This document shows, in pieces, positions 1 through 7,481 of a stretch of 64,000 bases of DNA. This DNA comes from Psychroflexus torquis ATCC 700755 (GTDB lineage: Bacteria > Bacteroidota > Bacteroidia > Flavobacteriales > Flavobacteriaceae). The position numbers were made by a program, and so were the translations under genes. The notes beneath the pieces are model-generated. The model was not told the DNA's origin and made no database searches. It was given only the letters and a program-made list of their open reading frames with translations. The stretch's first letter is position 1. Every line of letters begins with the position of its first letter. The stretch spans positions 1 through 64,000 of the forward strand of contig NC_018721.1 in the NCBI RefSeq assembly GCF_000153485.2, written 5' to 3'.

Positions 1-1371
1 TTATTGAGCTTTCGCAAGGGTTTTCAAACGTGCATACTTTTCTATGTCAAATAGGTTGTAAAATTTAACCAAATTCTCATAGGGTCGCTGGCGTAGCTTC
101 CGATGCGCTTTCCTTCCTTTGCACTTCATCCATTTAAATAATTTGTAATCCAGATGCTTTTTAATGATTTTTATGGTTTCCCAAATATGTGTAACCTTAC
201 TGATAGAAAAGTAATTTAGCCAACCTCTTAATAATTGATTAACCTTCCATACTATCCACTCAATTGTCCAATGTTTTCGATTTGCAAATAATTCTCGCAA
301 TTTTGAAAACAATTTAGACCGTGACTTCATACTGGGTCGTACATTGGTGTAATTCTTGGCATTCCATCCAAATTTGGACTTTATACTTCTAAATTCAAAC
401 CCCAAAAAGAATAAACTGCTCTTGCTACTATGCAGAAGTTTTGTCTTTTCTTTATTTAACGTTAATCCCATATTGTCCATTATACTAGTGATATAGTCCA
501 GTATCTCTTTGCTGAAATACCATTTACCCATCAATAGAAAATCATCTGCATAACGAACTATGCGGATGTTTGCCTTGGCAAACTTCCCCTTTGGATTGTT
601 TACAATCTGGTCAAATGCATGGAGATATATGTTGGATAATAATGGCGAGATAACTCCCCCTTGTGGACTTCCTTTGGTACTCGCTACTAGCTTTCCGTTG
701 GGTAGCCGTACAGGCGCAGTTAACCATTGATGTATCAAACTTAAAATACTATGATCTACCAACCTTTTCTTTAGTAAAATAAATAATTTAGTATGCGGGA
801 TGGTGTCAAAATACTTCGACAAGTCCGCATCATAGACAAATTGATGCCTATCATAAATATTTTGTTTTACTTGCTTTATGGCGTCTTTTGCTCCTCGTTT
901 GGGTCTAAATCCAAAAGAGGTATGCTCAAAATCTGCCTCCCAAAGTGGCTCTATTAGCATCTTTACTGCCATTTGAACCACGCGGTCGCGAATTGTTGGT
1001 ATTCCTAATACCCTAAAATCTCCTTCCTTTTCCTTGGGGATGAGCTTTTGCTTTACTGCTTGGCTCCTGTAGGTGTGACCTTGTAAGTCTTGTTGAATCT
1101 CGCCAAGAAAAACAGATATTCCTTGCTTTTCAATAGCGTCAAAACTTTGATTGTCTACACCTACCCCTTTAGAATAGTTGCTCCTAACTCGTCGAAAAGC
1201 TTCTATAAGCGTATTGCCTTCACAGAGTTTTCCGTAAAGACTATAAGCCTTGAAGCCCTTATCTTGCTTGGCTCTAATATATAGCTTCCTCTGAAAAACA
1301 CGAATAGCTGCATCGCTTTGCGATGGACTTGTTAATAGATTTACATCAATACTTGTCATTCTGTCTTTCAT
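1..1371 (-). CDS. ltrA: Group II intron reverse transcriptase/maturase
   Basis: This 456-residue intron-encoded protein should copy intron RNA into DNA and help it splice. The sequence shows the reverse transcriptase fingers and palm: GIPTIRDRVVQ, FGFRP near residue 154, the catalytic D of YDADLSKYFD, SPQGGVISPLLSNIYLH, and the active-site YADD box (RYADDFLLMGK). A maturase X-domain follows (LRGWLNYF and the basic C-terminus). No HNH endonuclease domain is visible after the maturase domain, so target priming would need another 3' end, as in group IIC and similar introns. The frame is intact and of normal length for endonuclease-less maturases. It lies inside the intron that begins at 1839. 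Confidence 0.93.
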   Translation of the reverse strand: MKDRMTSIDVNLLTSPSQSDAAIRVFQRKLYIRAKQDKGFKAYSLYGKLCEGNTLIEAFRRVRSNYSKGVGVDNQSFDAIEKQGISVFLGEIQQDLQGHTYRSQAVKQKLIPKEKEGDFRVLGIPTIRDRVVQMAVKMLIEPLWEADFEHTSFGFRPKRGAKDAIKQVKQNIYDRHQFVYDADLSKYFDTIPHTKLFILLKKRLVDHSILSLIHQWLTAPVRLPNGKLVASTKGSPQGGVISPLLSNIYLHAFDQIVNNPKGKFAKANIRIVRYADDFLLMGKWYFSKEILDYITSIMDNMGLTLNKEKTKLLHSSKSSLFFLGFEFRSIKSKFGWNAKNYTNVRPSMKSRSKLFSKLRELFANRKHWTIEWIVWKVNQLLRGWLNYFSISKVTHIWETIKIIKKHLDYKLFKWMKCKGRKAHRKLRQRPYENLVKFYNLFDIEKYARLKTLAKAQ

Positions 1372-1839
1372 ATAAGCATATCTAAAGTAGTGTCCCTTTC
1401 CTAATTAGAGTTTTGTTGTCTCTAACATCATAGGTACTATGAACACCTCCGACTTCTCTTGCTACAGCTAGTAATTTCGTAATACTTATGTACTAGCTTT
1501 TATAGTTGCCACCATTTGTAACAAGAGACCTCCCACGTTTCGTAGTTTTCCATCTATAACCACGCCATCCCTATGACTCCGGTAGATTGTTACACTTCAT
1601 ACTACTGTTTATCCATGCAACATAACAGGGTTCGAGAACGTCGAAACTCTCCCCAATCTACAGATACACTTATCGAAGCTACTACGGGTTCACACTTGCG
1701 TATTACAGCTTGGTTATTTGAACATGCCCAGCTTCAGCGAAATCCTCACAAATTTAACTGTCGGCAGCTCTTCTAAATGAACAGCAAATTATTTAGGTAG
1801 GATTTACACCTACTGGAAAACCACAACTTCGTGGCGCAC
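1..1839 (-). mobile_element. Group II intron, 3' end outside window
   Basis: On the minus strand the sequence starting at 1839 reads GTGCGCCACGAAGTTGTGG, the typical 5' end (GUGYG) of a bacterial group II intron, followed by structured non-coding sequence and then the maturase gene 468 bases later. The maturase stop codon is bases 1-3, so domains V and VI and the 3' splice site lie beyond the window edge. The 5' exon ends in CACGTTG, the end of an attC-like repeat (1840-1970), so the intron sits in the crossover sequence of a putative integron cassette array. The intron class cannot be fixed without domain V. Confidence 0.85.
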
Positions 1840-1970
1840 CAACGTGTTTGTATAAGGTTAGTGGCGTGTTTGAGTAACTAATTTAGTAAAGAAAAGCCGA
1901 GTAGAAAATCTGCGAGGATTTTCGTAAGTAGGCGAGGACTAGCCATTAATTTTATACGTTGTTGGCAACT
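1840..1970 (-). repeat. attC-like cassette repeat A
   Basis: This imperfect palindrome of about 131 bp is clearly homologous to repeat B at 2602-2737. Both share the order outer arm, TTAATTGC-type block, central AAAAT...ATTTT hairpin, TTAGTTRCT block and a TATACAAA outer arm. Read on the minus strand it starts GTTGCCAACAACG and ends CACGTTG, where the group II intron begins. Its first eight bases, GTTGCCAA, are the exact reverse complement of TTGGCAAC, which opens the cassette on the other side of the 206-residue gene. That is the relation expected of an integron attC. It overlaps the end of the upstream gene. Confidence 0.65.
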
Positions 1971-2572
1971 GTTTTTTTTATAATTTCACTTAATAATCCA
2001 ATATTCAATATGTTTATAAATAAAATCAAAAGTAGTGTTCCTCCGTTTTCCAATAAATAGTTAAATATGTAAAATTGTGTTTTAGGTTTTTTAATTTTCC
2101 CTTCACCTCTTTTAAGCTTAAAAAAAAGTTTTTCAACTTCATAAAAGTCTGTTTTACTCAAACTTATTAATTCAATTTTTTCTGAATTTTTTAGTGAAAT
2201 TATAGTTTTATAATTAGATAACAAAAATCCCTTTTCAAACATATTCACTCCTGAGTAAATTTTTGTTTTTTCCTCAGTTTGTTTTATAGTTTTTATTTCC
2301 TCAAACTTTAAATTAGTTTTTTGAGGAAGTAAATATTTTTTTATTGTTATTCCATTTCTAGATATTTTTAATATTCGGATTTTAAATAATTGGTATAAAA
2401 TTATAATAGAAAATAAAGCAAAAATTCCAGCAAAACAATAGCCAATTATTTGATGTTCACCATTTGAAACTTGTAAACAAAAAAGTGCCACAATTAAAAA
2501 GAAAAAGAAACCGGAAATAAGTCCGCCAAAAAGGAATAATCTCGGTTTTGTTTTAAATAAAATATCCTTCAT
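1952..2572 (-). CDS. Hypothetical membrane protein in a cassette
   Basis: This 206-residue protein has two N-terminal transmembrane segments (about residues 13-35 and 42-62), a cytoplasmic-type domain rich in Lys and Glu (about 70-165), and a third hydrophobic segment near residues 175-195. I do not recognise the family; the layout (two helices, then a PH-like region with ISRNGITIKK) resembles small Bacteroidota membrane proteins of the DUF304/PH-domain type. It is the only gene between two copies of an attC-like repeat and reads in the same direction as the broken integrase, as a gene cassette would. Base composition is very AT-rich, like the neighbouring cassette. Confidence 0.75.
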   Translation of the reverse strand: MKDILFKTKPRLFLFGGLISGFFFFLIVALFCLQVSNGEHQIIGYCFAGIFALFSIIILYQLFKIRILKISRNGITIKKYLLPQKTNLKFEEIKTIKQTEEKTKIYSGVNMFEKGFLLSNYKTIISLKNSEKIELISLSKTDFYEVEKLFFKLKRGEGKIKKPKTQFYIFNYLLENGGTLLLILFINILNIGLLSEIIKKTVANNV

Positions 2573-2601
2573 TCTTCAAATTTCAGTTTGTTACACAAAT
2601 A

Positions 2602-2737
2602 GTTGCCAATGGTTTGTGTATGGTTAGTTGCGTGGTTAAGCAACTAAATTAATAAACAAATACGGACTAGAGAAAATTCCGAAGGAATTTTCCAAATAAG
2701 CACTTGCCAAAGCAATTAATTATACACCGTGTTGAAC
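2602..2737 (-). repeat. attC-like cassette repeat B
   Basis: This is a 136-bp imperfect palindrome. On the minus strand it opens with GTTCAACACGGTGTAT, fits RYYYAAC at GTTCAAC, contains the hairpin AAAATTCCTTCGGAATTTT, and closes with ATACACAAACCATTGGCAAC. The outer arms pair with each other (GTGTAT with ATACAC, and GTTGCTTAACCACGCAAC folds separately). It is homologous along its whole length to repeat A at 1840-1970. Its own cassette gene is missing: an IS91-type unit adjoins its 5' edge, so it is probably the remains of a cassette lost or cut by that insertion. Confidence 0.65.
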
Positions 2738-2790
2738 TAATCCTCGTACCTCGGAAGCTTCTAGAGTCAAGCTAAAAATACATTATCTTG

Positions 2791-3725
2791 ATGGATTCAC
2801 AAAAAACCTATAATGATGTATTTAAAAAAAAGTCAAAACGATTTTAGAAACGGCCTTAGACCAAGTTCCCGACTTTAAAGAACTTGCCCTTACTTTAGAA
2901 AAAAGCTTTGCCATCAATGGTAAAGCAAAAAGCACCTTAAACAATTACTTGCGCTGCCTTGCTCACTTGGCTATTTACTATAAATGCAGTCCTGTCCACC
3001 TTAGTGAAGAAGAGATCAACGACTACTTATTCCACTGCCAGAACCTACACAACACGCCTTCCGAAAGCTTTTTTAAACACACCATCTATGGTCTTCGATC
3101 TGCTTACAAGGTGATGGGAATGGATAAAAAGCGCATCCAGCTTCCGCAAATAAAAAGGCAGAATGATCTTCCCATTGTGCTCAACAAAAAGGAAGTTCGC
3201 GAGTTATTAAAGGCTCCTAAATACCTAAAACATCAATTGATGTTAGCTATGCTTTACGGCTGCGGATTGCGTAGCTACGAGCTTTGTAATTTGTTGCAGG
3301 CTGATATTGACTTTGAGCGTAAAACGGTATTTGTAAAAAAACAGAAAGGAAAAATAGACCGCTACGTTCCTTTGAGTGCTCATTTAATTAGAGGCTTACA
3401 AAAATATTTTAAAACAGAAAATCCTGTAAAACATGTTTTCAACAGTCAGAAAACCACAGATTGTCTGCCAGGACCGATCACTACAAGAGCTCTCCAATGG
3501 GTTATTAAAGAATGTCGTCCTAAGGTAAACACACAAAAGAAGTTCACAGCCCACACTCTTAGACATTCCTACGCCACCCATTTGCTTGAAGATGGGCTCA
3601 ATATTATGTGTTTAAAAGAGCTTTTGGGGCACGCTCATATAGAAACTACCATTGTGTATTTGCAAGTGTCCAATTCTGGAAGTTCAGTTAAATTCAGTCC
3701 CCTGGATACCTTGTTTACAAACTAA
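2791..3725 (+). CDS. Tyrosine recombinase of IS91-type unit, frameshifted start
   Basis: This is a phage-integrase/XerD-type recombinase. The catalytic domain shows GCGLRSYELCNL (first Arg), KKQKGKIDRYVPL, HTLRHSYATHL (H-x-x-R) and LLGHAHIETTIVYLQV (His and the Tyr nucleophile). The open frame from 2949 lacks part of the N-terminal SAM-like domain. In-frame coding similarity continues upstream (ILETALDQVPDFKEL) to an A8 run at 2824-2831. A good start, ATG at 2791 (MDSQKTYNDVF), lies in another frame and joins the body only with one extra A. The gene is therefore frameshifted, or read by slippage on the A-run. Its stop overlaps the transposase start (TAATG), so the two are coupled. Confidence 0.8.
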
Positions 3726-4858
3726 TGCAACCCAAACATAGAGTAGCAGATGTATTGAATCTAGAGGTAGATCATCTACAAGAAATAGCCCATACCAGTT
3801 GGAATGAAAGAGCTTTGCATGCGATAAGAAAATGCCGCACTAAAGCTCTTGGTGGACATTTAGATTGGTGTATGAATTGCAAGAAGCTCCATTTGCAATT
3901 CAATTCCTGTCGCAATAGGCATTGTCCTACTTGCCAAGGGCATAAGCAGCATGAGTGGGTTGCTGCAAGAACGCAAGAACTCCTTCCTGTGCCTTATTTT
4001 CATGTTGTTTTTACACTCCCAGACCATCTCAATTCTGTGGCAATACCTTATCCCAAAGTGCTTTATAAGATCTTATTTGATAGCGCTTGGGAAACCCTAT
4101 CTGCCTTTGGACACAACCCCAAACATCTAGGTGCAAAACTAGGGATGATTGCCGTGCTACATACTTGGGGTCAGAATTTGCAATTGCACCCGCATTTGCA
4201 CTGTATTGTTCCAGGGGGAGGTGTTTGTGAGGCAGGATTCTGGAAAAAAGGAACAGCAAAAGATGATTTTCTATTTTCAGTAGAGGCGATGAGTGATAAA
4301 TTTAGAGGTCGTTTTGTGTCCAAATTACGAAAAGCACTTCCCCAATTACCCCAATCTTTATATGATAAGTTGTTCAAAAAAGAGTGGGTGGTGTATGCCA
4401 AATCTCCTTTTGGAAAACCAGAACATGTGATTGAATATTTAGGTAGGTACACCCATAAAATAGCGATAAGTAATCACCGTATCTTGTCGATTGATAAAGA
4501 AAAAAGGAGGATTACATTTAGTTTAAAAGACTATAGAAAAGGTGGGCAAAAAACCACACTAACACTCTCCACTAAAGAGTTTATAAGGCGTTTTCAACTC
4601 CATATTCTTTCCAAAGGCTTTACTCGAATAAGGCATTATGGGTTTTTGAGCAGCAGTTGGAAAAAAGAGAAGTTGCCGCTACTACAATTGCAATTAAGAG
4701 ATAAAAACTTGGCACACATATTAACCTTTGCCACTCAAGAGAAGTCCTTACATCGCTGTTGTCCAAGTTGTAAAAAGCAAACCTTGATCACACTTTTTAC
4801 TTTTGACAGTCGCGGGCCGCCAAAGGATCACAAAAAAATTATAAAGGATAAACTATAA
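3725..4858 (+). CDS. IS91 family transposase
   Basis: A 377-residue Y2-type rolling-circle transposase. The N-terminal zinc-binding domain has C-x2-C...C-x4-HCPTC (CMNCKKLHLQFNSCRNRHCPTC, about residues 48-69), followed by the LPVPYFHVVFTLPDHL strand and the conserved HLHCIVPGGG metal-binding motif (about residues 157-166). The YLGRYTHKIAISNHRI segment (about 240-255) carries the expected catalytic tyrosine region. The C-terminus has a second CCPSCKK zinc knuckle. Length is normal and the frame intact. The start overlaps the recombinase stop by one base. It cuts and replicates one strand of the element. Confidence 0.93.
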   Translation: MQPKHRVADVLNLEVDHLQEIAHTSWNERALHAIRKCRTKALGGHLDWCMNCKKLHLQFNSCRNRHCPTCQGHKQHEWVAARTQELLPVPYFHVVFTLPDHLNSVAIPYPKVLYKILFDSAWETLSAFGHNPKHLGAKLGMIAVLHTWGQNLQLHPHLHCIVPGGGVCEAGFWKKGTAKDDFLFSVEAMSDKFRGRFVSKLRKALPQLPQSLYDKLFKKEWVVYAKSPFGKPEHVIEYLGRYTHKIAISNHRILSIDKEKRRITFSLKDYRKGGQKTTLTLSTKEFIRRFQLHILSKGFTRIRHYGFLSSSWKKEKLPLLQLQLRDKNLAHILTFATQEKSLHRCCPSCKKQTLITLFTFDSRGPPKDHKKIIKDKL

Positions 4859-5097
4859 TACAAAAATTAAAAAACAGTTCTAAAAAGAGCCTTGACTTAC
4901 TAGTGCCTAAACTGAAGGAAAATGATAAAAAACAGCAGATTCTAACACAAAAAAAGCATGATCTCACTAAAAAGTACCTTATTTAGATAAGCAACTGAAT
5001 AAAAAGGGATGCAAAGCACTCTAAAAACAACCTTCTCCTCTTGTAAGGTTCCTGCCAACTCATCGAATTCCCCCTTACCAGCAATCCCGGATCAGTC

Positions 5098-5154
5098 AAC
5101 AAATCATATAGCTTTGGCCTATCGGCAAGCCATATGCTTAGTTATTGTAAAACG
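5098..5154 (-). repeat. attC-like repeat C, apparently truncated
   Basis: After the stop of the two-gene cassette, the minus strand reads GTTTTACAATAACTAAGC, then an imperfect palindrome CATATGGCTTGCC...GGCCAAAGCTATATG. Its first nine bases, GTTTTACAA, are the exact reverse complement of TTGTAAAAC, which opens this cassette at 6081. The far arm does not return to that sequence and instead runs into the IS91-type unit, so the repeat seems cut by that insertion. It is shorter and more diverged than repeats A and B. Confidence 0.5.
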
Positions 5155-5158
5155 TTTT

Positions 5159-5662
5159 TTATTCAGACGGGAATTTATATTTACCATCTATTAACTCCCA
5201 ATTATTTTTCTTTCGGTCAAACACAAATCTCATATCAGGAACGTAGCCATTTGTTCCGCCACATTCTAATGCAAAATCCGCTTTTTTAAATCTCAGTCCG
5301 TTGTTGAAATGAATTTTCCGCTTTCCTGTAATATTTACAATTCCAAAATTCACGTCAACTGTATCAATTCCAATTATTTTGTGAGTAAGACGCAAAACCC
5401 GAATTGTCTTTTTTCCTTTAATTGACAAATCAATTAGTTCTTCATTAGTCAAGAATTTGTATCGGTCAGATACATTCAGTTTGGAAATTCGTTTTCCGTT
5501 TTCATTTAGTTCGATATATTTCCAACCGCTGGAAAGCAAAAGATCAAATCTACTATTCAATACTTGGACATAAATACTGTCCAATTCGCCTTTTTCAATC
5601 GTATTCAGTTCGTTTTCTTGTCCAAAAGTCAAAAACCCAATTAAAGTCAATATGATTGTCAA
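5159..5662 (-). CDS. Hypothetical secreted protein in a cassette
   Basis: A protein of 167 residues from a TTG start. It begins with a short hydrophobic stretch (TIILTLIGFLTFGQ) that looks like a signal peptide ending near residue 15, so export to the periplasm is likely. The rest is a mixed alpha/beta domain with no motif I recognise. It follows the preceding gene by only 11 bases with no repeat between them, so both belong to one cassette. A better start could lie in the overlap with the upstream gene. Small exported proteins of unknown function are typical cassette cargo. Confidence 0.65.
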   Translation of the reverse strand: MTIILTLIGFLTFGQENELNTIEKGELDSIYVQVLNSRFDLLLSSGWKYIELNENGKRISKLNVSDRYKFLTNEELIDLSIKGKKTIRVLRLTHKIIGIDTVDVNFGIVNITGKRKIHFNNGLRFKKADFALECGGTNGYVPDMRFVFDRKKNNWELIDGKYKFPSE

Positions 5663-5673
5663 AATATTTTTTT

Positions 5674-6069
5674 TTATTTTATTCGTACAAATTTTCCAGA
5701 ATGTGAAATCACGTGTAAATTCACTCGCATTGTAAAATCAATCGTATCATTTTTACAATCCGTAATCTCATAGTATGGTTTTCCATTTGACATTAGGCTT
5801 TTTTGGAATTCAGTCAACGAGTCTTTTGGTTTTTCAATAGTTTTTAATCTAAAAGAGTTCTCTCCAAGACTTTCAATCTTATATTTACGGTTCAATTCAG
5901 AGTTTGTTTCGGTTAAGTTTTGTCCGTTTATTTCGAACTCAAATTTTGGATAGTTAGAAAACTGTTTGTCATAAATAACTTTATACTTACCGTTATTCAA
6001 ATCGCAATTGGTATCAGCGCATTTAAATCCGAAACAGAATAATATTAATATGTACAGAGTTTTTTTCAA
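5674..6069 (-). CDS. Hypothetical lipoprotein in a cassette
   Basis: A protein of 131 residues from a TTG start (TTGAAAAAAACTCTG). The N-terminus KKTLYILILFCFGFKC is a signal peptide with a plausible lipobox Cys at residue 17, so it is probably an anchored envelope protein. The rest is a small beta-rich domain (KYKVIYDKQF, KYKIESLGENSFRLK) of unknown family. It is the first gene after the broken integrase and would be driven from its side. The cassette starts about 12 bases upstream at TTGTAAAAC. Confidence 0.65.
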   Translation of the reverse strand: MKKTLYILILFCFGFKCADTNCDLNNGKYKVIYDKQFSNYPKFEFEINGQNLTETNSELNRKYKIESLGENSFRLKTIEKPKDSLTEFQKSLMSNGKPYYEITDCKNDTIDFTMRVNLHVISHSGKFVRIK

Positions 6070-6072
6070 AAT

Positions 6073-6126
6073 GTTTTACAACGTACGGATAACACAACAA
6101 GTTGTGTTATCTCCATTATTAAAACA
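6073..6126 (-). promoter_or_regulatory. Palindrome and cassette junction, putative attI region
   Basis: Between the integrase stop (6127) and the first cassette gene lies a perfect palindrome, arms GATAACACAAC and GTTGTGTTATC with a 2-base loop (6088-6111), and then CGTACGTTGTAAAAC on the minus strand. TTGTAAAAC (6081-6073) is matched in inverse by the start of repeat C at the end of the cassette. In integrons with an inverted integrase gene, attI lies in this position, just 3' of the integrase. The palindrome could equally be a transcription terminator, although it has no clear T-tract. Confidence 0.4.
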
Positions 6127-7417
6127 CTAATCTAAGGGATTTTTTATTGATTTAAATGTATTTGTTGCCACATGAGTGTAAATTTCTGTCGTTTTAGTGG
6201 ATTGATGCCCTAATAATACCTGTATTTGTCTTAAGTCAACTCCTGCTTCTAGAAGATGTGTAGCAAAACTATGCCTGAGCATATGAGGAGTTACAGGAAT
6301 TCTAATCTTTGCTTTAAAAGCCGCTTTCTTTACAACGTTAACGACCGCTTGACCACTGTACTTACCAACCTTCTGCCCTTCAAATAAATACGCTTTCGGT
6401 TTCCAGTTTCTGTAATAGCAGCGTAAATCTAACAATGCATTTTGCGATAATAGGGTAAGCCTATCCTTATTCCCCTTGGCCTTTTTTATCCGCACAAGCA
6501 TACGTTTACTATCTATATCTTCAAGTTTTAAATTAATCAATTCACTGCGGCGTAAACCAGAGCCATACAGAAGTTCAACAATACACCTGTGTTTAAGGTT
6601 ATTGGTGTGAGCAATAAGGGCCAGAACCTCTTCCTTGGAAATTATAGTAGGTAGCTTATATCAATTTAGTTTTTAAATGTTGTATTAAAAATTTGAATTA
6701 TTTTTTACTTAATTGAGGAAAAAAATATAAGCATAGCATTAGTTACGGTTCTATTTTATGACGATTAATAAGTGAAAAAGAAACTTATTTTATCCGACAT
6801 TTAGATACTATATTGGTATGAAACTCCTTTCTAGGTCTTTCTATCTCATAAAACCGATTAGGCATACCCAATACAACTTCATAATAAAATTTGATGGCGT
6901 TAATGGCTTGATTAACGCAAGAGTTGGACTTACCTTGGCGAATAAGCAGTTGTAGATACGCCCGTATGTGGCTTTCATTAATGGCCTGCAAATCTATATG
7001 TGGATACTGGTTTATAAAGTGTTCAAAAAAATGAACATAAGTTCGTATCGTGCTATTCGCATACCGTTTAAGCTCTAGTTTTAGTAAGTATTCTTCCGGA
7101 CAAACACGGTGCTGTTTGGTGACTTTCCGTTTTCTGTACCAGTCAATATCTACCTCTTCATTAGAGGTATGAATAGGTCTATTGGTTAGAAATCGGTTAT
7201 AATTAATCCAAGCCACTCCTTTAAAAGTAGTGTAAATAGTAGACAGGTTGTTTTTGGTATTTAAAACATAGGCCATATTATGATCTGCACTCCATTTAGG
7301 ATTATCCAGACTTTTTATAAGCGCCTGTAAAACCTTATCTGGTGTAAACTTGATACCTATCATTTTTTTATTGTTGAGCATCAAATGATAGAGAGTAATG
7401 TTCTTGAGCATATTCAT
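6127..7417 (-). pseudogene. Integron-type tyrosine recombinase split by a MITE
   Basis: Two fragments of one recombinase. Residues 1-199 (7417-6821) carry the N-terminal SAM-like DNA-binding domain and end at ...YEIERPRKEF. The catalytic half (about 6656-6127) runs LPTIISKEEVLALIAHTNN, YGSGLRRSELINLKL, then HMLRHSFATHLLEAGVDLRQ, LLGHQSTKTTEIYTHV and IKNPLD. A 160-bp MITE (6659-6818) sits between them and supplies a stop, so no full-length enzyme can be made. Joined, the protein would be about 375 residues. The THV...PLD ending is like IntI enzymes (THV...SPLD), although related XerD-like enzymes of Bacteroidota share it. It reads in the same direction as the cassettes. Confidence 0.85.
6659..6818 (+). 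mobile_element. MITE copy inside the integrase gene
   Basis: A 160-bp element with imperfect inverted ends (TATCAATTTAGTTTTTAAATGT at the left; the right end reads TACCAATATAGTATCTAAATGT in reverse), flanked by TTA and TGA, both TNA. The interior shares GCATAG.ATTAGYTACGGT with the MITE copies at 8124, 9765 and 37134 in the same orientation. It interrupts the tyrosine recombinase. Confidence 0.8.
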
Positions 7418-7451
7418 AATTCAATACTACATTAGTTTTAGATTTTAAATG

Positions 7452-7473
7452 GTATATTAGTCGTATAATATAC
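7452..7473. promoter_or_regulatory. Near-palindrome between divergent genes
   Basis: GTATATTAGTCGTATAATATAC is a near-perfect inverted repeat in the 64-bp gap between the integrase gene and the zinc-ribbon gene, which diverge from it. It could be an operator acting on both, or part of overlapping promoters. No binding protein can be named. Confidence 0.35.
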
Positions 7474-7481
7474 GTTTAAAA

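Larger units (their letters stand above)
2740..5095 (+). mobile_element. IS91-type unit: recombinase plus transposase
   Basis: Two translationally coupled genes, a tyrosine recombinase and an IS91-family transposase, form a unit placed between two attC-like repeats (B ends at 2737, C starts about 5098). The ends are estimated from where the repeats stop. The left flank is GTTGAAC, which contains GAAC, a target tetranucleotide known for IS91, but I could not assign oriIS and terIS. The unit reads opposite to the cassettes. About 240 bases after the transposase stop hold no gene that I can support. Confidence 0.6.

Noticed and set aside
1573..1776. A 67-codon plus-strand open frame
   Set aside because: It falls in the structured 5' part of the group II intron RNA and is read opposite to it.
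1840..2737. Repeats A and B as simple terminators
   Set aside because: They are about 130 bp, multi-part, homologous along their length and lack T-tracts; cassette logic fits better.
4859..5097. Possible extra gene after the IS91 transposase
   Set aside because: The only open frame (5009-5194) has no family pattern and overlaps repeat C and the cassette gene.
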